Below, piece after piece: positions 61,816-64,000 of a stretch of DNA of 64,000 nt. A model generated the notes under the pieces. It worked only from the letters and a program-made list of their open reading frames with translations, searched no databases and was not told the DNA's origin. Source of the DNA: Pseudoflavitalea sp. G-6-1-2 (GTDB lineage Bacteria; Bacteroidota; Bacteroidia; Chitinophagales; Chitinophagaceae); NCBI RefSeq assembly GCF_012927185.1, contig NZ_JABBGB010000003.1, positions 930,001-994,000 on the forward strand, given 5' to 3'. The position numbers and the translations under genes were made by a program. How positions within the stretch are numbered: the first letter of the stretch is position 1; each line of letters begins with the position of its first letter.

Positions 61816-61856
61816 AACAAAGGCGTCCCGTTCAATTGGGACGCCTTTGCTTTTTA
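61816..61856. terminator. Bidirectional terminator between the NlpC/P60 and lectin-like genes
   Basis: AAAGGCGTCCC and GGGACGCCTTT form a perfect 11-bp stem around GTTCAATT, with A-rich and T-rich flanks. Confidence 0.88.
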
Positions 61857-61866
61857 TGGCTGAAAA

Positions 61867-63009
61867 TTATAAATGATCCCAGCCGGTGCTCCAGCCAAAT
61901 GGTTCATAATACCATAAGTGCTCGAGATTACCAGCGCTGCCAGTTGCTACAATGTTGAAGCCTGCATTATCTCTTGTTACCACATATGATTCAGAATAGA
62001 GGTAACCGCCTTTGTTCTGCCAGCTTCCCCAGAGGGCAACGGCATTGTCGTAGGTTCTGAATGAAAGTGTATTGCCTGTACTGGTTGCTGCCACATGCAA
62101 AATGCTGCCATGGGTGCCACGCACAGAAGCATGTGGTTTAGAAGCAACATTACCTCCGAGATTTTCCCAGGTACTGGTCCAGCCCGTTGGATCTGTATAC
62201 CACAGATGCGCAAGTGTATTGCCGCTTCCTCTGGCAACTACATTGATGTCTGTACGATTCTGACCGCGAACAACTGCTGTAGGAGCAGAGTAGAGATAAC
62301 CACCGAGATTATTCCATTGTGCAATCCAATTGGTAGCATCTGTGTACCTTTTTTGAACCAGATTGTTGTTGGCTCCTAATGCGAATACATCGATTCTTTC
62401 CAGATTGGCGCCTCCTGCAACAGCGAATGGTTCAGAAGTAATATAGCCACCGAGATTATCCCAGCCTGTGCTCCAGCCTAAGATATCTGTGTACCATAAA
62501 TGCACCAGGTTGTTACTGGAACCTTTGGCAAATATGTTGAAGCCATTCAGGTTAACACCTCTGGCGATTGCCTGCGGAGCAGAAGTGATATTCCCTCCTT
62601 TGTTCTCCCAGCTTCCCCATCCAATACTGTCTTTATAAGCAATATGCAACAGGTTATTGCTGGTGCCTTTTGCAAATACATCGATAATATTGCCTGTTGC
62701 TCCTCTGTACACCGCATAAGGATCAGAGGTGAGATTACCGCCCAAATCTACCCATGCAGCCCATCCTGAACCTTCGTGATAATTGCGATGCAGCAGGTGA
62801 TTGTCTGTACTCCTTGCAAATACATCCAGATTGGTGAGGTTGCGCGCGATGGCAACAGGATTGCCGGTGATGGAACTGGTTGTAATAGTTCCGGTTAGTG
62901 CTTCTGCAACCGCATTGTCTGCTGTTAATGCTGATTTCTTGCAGGATACGGCCATTACACTGCCGGTGATCAGGGAAAATACAATTCTCAGATACATTCT
63001 TCTTTTCAT
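61867..63009 (-). CDS. Seven-bladed lectin-like beta-propeller lipoprotein (PLL/PHL type)
   Basis: This 380-residue lipoprotein has the lipobox MAVSC (Cys23), a linker of about 25 residues, then seven tandem units of about 46-48 residues. Each unit follows the pattern xSxPxAxxRGxxxxIDVFAxGxxNNLxHxxYxD...GWxxxWENLGG. Seven units and the W..W..LGG ends match the Photorhabdus-lectin-like seven-bladed propellers that bind fucosylated or O-methylated sugars between blades. Surface anchoring as a glycan-binding protein is inferred. The first and last units are the least regular. It shares a terminator with the convergent gene. Confidence 0.85.
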   Translation of the reverse strand: MKRRMYLRIVFSLITGSVMAVSCKKSALTADNAVAEALTGTITTSSITGNPVAIARNLTNLDVFARSTDNHLLHRNYHEGSGWAAWVDLGGNLTSDPYAVYRGATGNIIDVFAKGTSNNLLHIAYKDSIGWGSWENKGGNITSAPQAIARGVNLNGFNIFAKGSSNNLVHLWYTDILGWSTGWDNLGGYITSEPFAVAGGANLERIDVFALGANNNLVQKRYTDATNWIAQWNNLGGYLYSAPTAVVRGQNRTDINVVARGSGNTLAHLWYTDPTGWTSTWENLGGNVASKPHASVRGTHGSILHVAATSTGNTLSFRTYDNAVALWGSWQNKGGYLYSESYVVTRDNAGFNIVATGSAGNLEHLWYYEPFGWSTGWDHL

Positions 63010-63390
63010 ACTGAAAGGTTTTGATAAATGAAAATGGATTGATTATAGAAATAGATTACCCGTCAGGCAGAAAACGAACTTCTTCCTGATCCGATAAAAC
63101 TTTCTGAATGAACAAACAATCCATTACACTCCGCATTTTTCCAATGCATCGTTACAAATGAAAACGGGGCTGACAGAGAAATAATGAAAAAAGCAATTGT
63201 TGTGTAGCAAGTGCCTATAAACAGATGGGCTGATAAGAGATATTAAGGTACGAAAGTTCTGATACTTCGAATGCTGGTCAACGTTTATTTTTAAATTTTT
63301 GCGGCTAACAACATTGCAATAAAAAACAGGGCCGCTCATAATGAGCGGCCCTGTTTTCGGTTATACCTGAGTGATACGGGTAACCGTAAT
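63010..63390. other. Intergenic region before the lectin-like gene
   Basis: This 381-bp, AT-rich stretch has no credible gene. An open frame at 63124-63339 on the minus strand overlaps the terminator and looks random. The only clear element is the M1 peptidase terminator. I cannot place a TAnnTTTG box for the lectin-like gene. Confidence 0.5.
63320..63359 (-). terminator. Terminator of the M1-type peptidase gene
   Basis: Arms of 17 bases (63323-63339 and 63341-63357, core CAGGGCCGCTCAT) form a very strong stem. A T-run follows on the minus strand. Confidence 0.9.
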
Positions 63391-64000
63391 TTATTCCTTC
63401 ACTTCTTTAGTAGTGATGTAGAAATTCTTATCTGCTTTGAACACCTTACCTGAATAGCCGTCTACTGAAACACTCTGCCATTCGGTAGTTGGGTTGATCC
63501 ATTGTGTTTTTCCTCCCAGATCTGCCTTTACCGGCATATTGAAACCATCCACCACATTGTTCCAGCGGAAGCTGATTTTGCCTTCTGTGGTTTTATATTC
63601 CAGCACAGGAATTTTGATGGTACGCAGATACTGGTCAAATACCTTAGAGAAATCTTTGCCGGCTGTTTTGCTGATATATTCTTCGATCTGCTTTGTAGTC
63701 ACAGTCTGATGATAGAATTCTTTATTCAGTCCGCGCAATATTTTTCTGAACAGCGTATCATCGTTGATCACGGTGCGGATATTGTGGATCATATTCCCAC
63801 CCTTGTAATACATATCGCCACTGCCTTCCTGGTTCACACCATATGGCCCGATAACAGGAATATCATTCCTGATATTATTTCTCGTGCCAATCACATATGC
63901 CTGTCCGGCTTCAGTTCCATACTGGCAACCTGTGTAGATGGTCTCTGAATAATTGGTTAAGCTTTCATGTATCCACATATCCGCGATATCTTTTGAGGTG
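63391..64000 (-). CDS. M1 family metallopeptidase (partial, C-terminal 202 residues)
   Basis: The gene enters from the right edge. The first visible residues are TSKDIADMWIHESLTNYSE, where the Glu of HES is the third zinc ligand downstream of the HExxH site that lies outside the window. MYYKGGNMIH has the catalytic-Tyr-containing segment seen in M1 peptidases. The remainder is a helical stretch and a C-terminal beta-sandwich (VPVLEYKTTEGKISFRWNNV-like), ending TTKEVKE. It is probably a secreted aminopeptidase. It has a strong terminator. Confidence 0.85.
   Translation of the reverse strand, partial: TSKDIADMWIHESLTNYSETIYTGCQYGTEAGQAYVIGTRNNIRNDIPVIGPYGVNQEGSGDMYYKGGNMIHNIRTVINDDTLFRKILRGLNKEFYHQTVTTKQIEEYISKTAGKDFSKVFDQYLRTIKIPVLEYKTTEGKISFRWNNVVDGFNMPVKADLGGKTQWINPTTEWQSVSVDGYSGKVFKADKNFYITTKEVKE

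Noticed and set aside
1-64000. CRISPR array, prophage, transposase, tRNA or rRNA genes
   Set aside because: No regularly spaced repeats with unique spacers, no phage or transposase protein motifs, and no cloverleaf or rRNA signature were seen in either strand.

Overview
The window reads as a chromosomal segment of a Bacteroidota bacterium, most likely family Chitinophagaceae. Several things point there. Promoter boxes of the form TAnnTTTG lie in front of many genes. SecD and SecF are fused in one chain. NusB is long (about 320 residues) and sits with a DUF1573 lipoprotein and YajC. Lipoproteins with SC-S/K lipoboxes are abundant, and menaquinone is made by the futalosine route (MqnE). I see 59 protein genes, two of them cut by the window edges (arginase at the left, an M1-type peptidase at the right). 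I found no rRNA, tRNA, CRISPR array, insertion sequence or prophage.

Layout. 1-4.5 kb: arginase, acyl-CoA dehydrogenase, YggS and GlnRS. 4.5-11 kb, minus strand: three tandem paralogues with a glycine-rich-domain-protein-like (GRDP) N-terminal domain, a possible tiny membrane protein, an M20 amidohydrolase, a GNAT enzyme, a methylmalonyl-CoA mutase catalytic subunit and its membrane-protein neighbour. 11-21.6 kb: an A-type Fe-S protein, a DNA alkylation repair protein, and a divalent-metal efflux locus (sensor kinase, response regulator, outer membrane factor, adaptor, CzcA-type RND pump) facing three small secreted Lys/Ala/His-rich proteins and a DUF1003 protein. 21.6-22.4 kb: a long gene-free stretch with a perfect 21-bp inverted repeat. 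22.4-39 kb: SecDF, a beta-lactamase-fold lipoprotein, an aminotransferase, two YD-like lipoproteins, an M14 peptidase paired with a catalytically dead paralogue, CoaE, cell-surface proteins, and yajC-DUF1573-nusB. 39-50 kb: groESL, two lipocalin-like paralogues, a DUF1080 protein, a Rieske oxygenase, an amino acid permease, an HU-CCDC81-like protein, an FKBP lipoprotein and serine dehydratase. 50-64 kb: a methyltransferase, secreted and acyltransferase genes, MqnE, a nucleoside transporter, thioredoxin, DnaE, an NlpC/P60 lipoprotein, a seven-bladed lectin-like lipoprotein and the M1 peptidase.

The best candidate for an undescribed system is the metal locus at 17.6-21.6 kb. The same spaced operator (TTAA-N6-TTAA-N7-TTAA) occurs exactly 41 bp before near-identical core promoters of two small secreted Lys/His-rich protein genes. 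A four-copy version with the same 10/11-bp phasing lies just upstream of the efflux genes. This suggests one two-component regulon joining cation efflux with small periplasmic polycations or metal buffers. Secondary points of interest are the GRDP-like trio whose WHxH motif erodes gene by gene, the M14 pseudo-peptidase, an 11-bp periodic array upstream of dnaE, and a 386-residue protein with an internal signal sequence.

Everything is read by eye from the sequence. Family names rest on motif recognition, not on searches.
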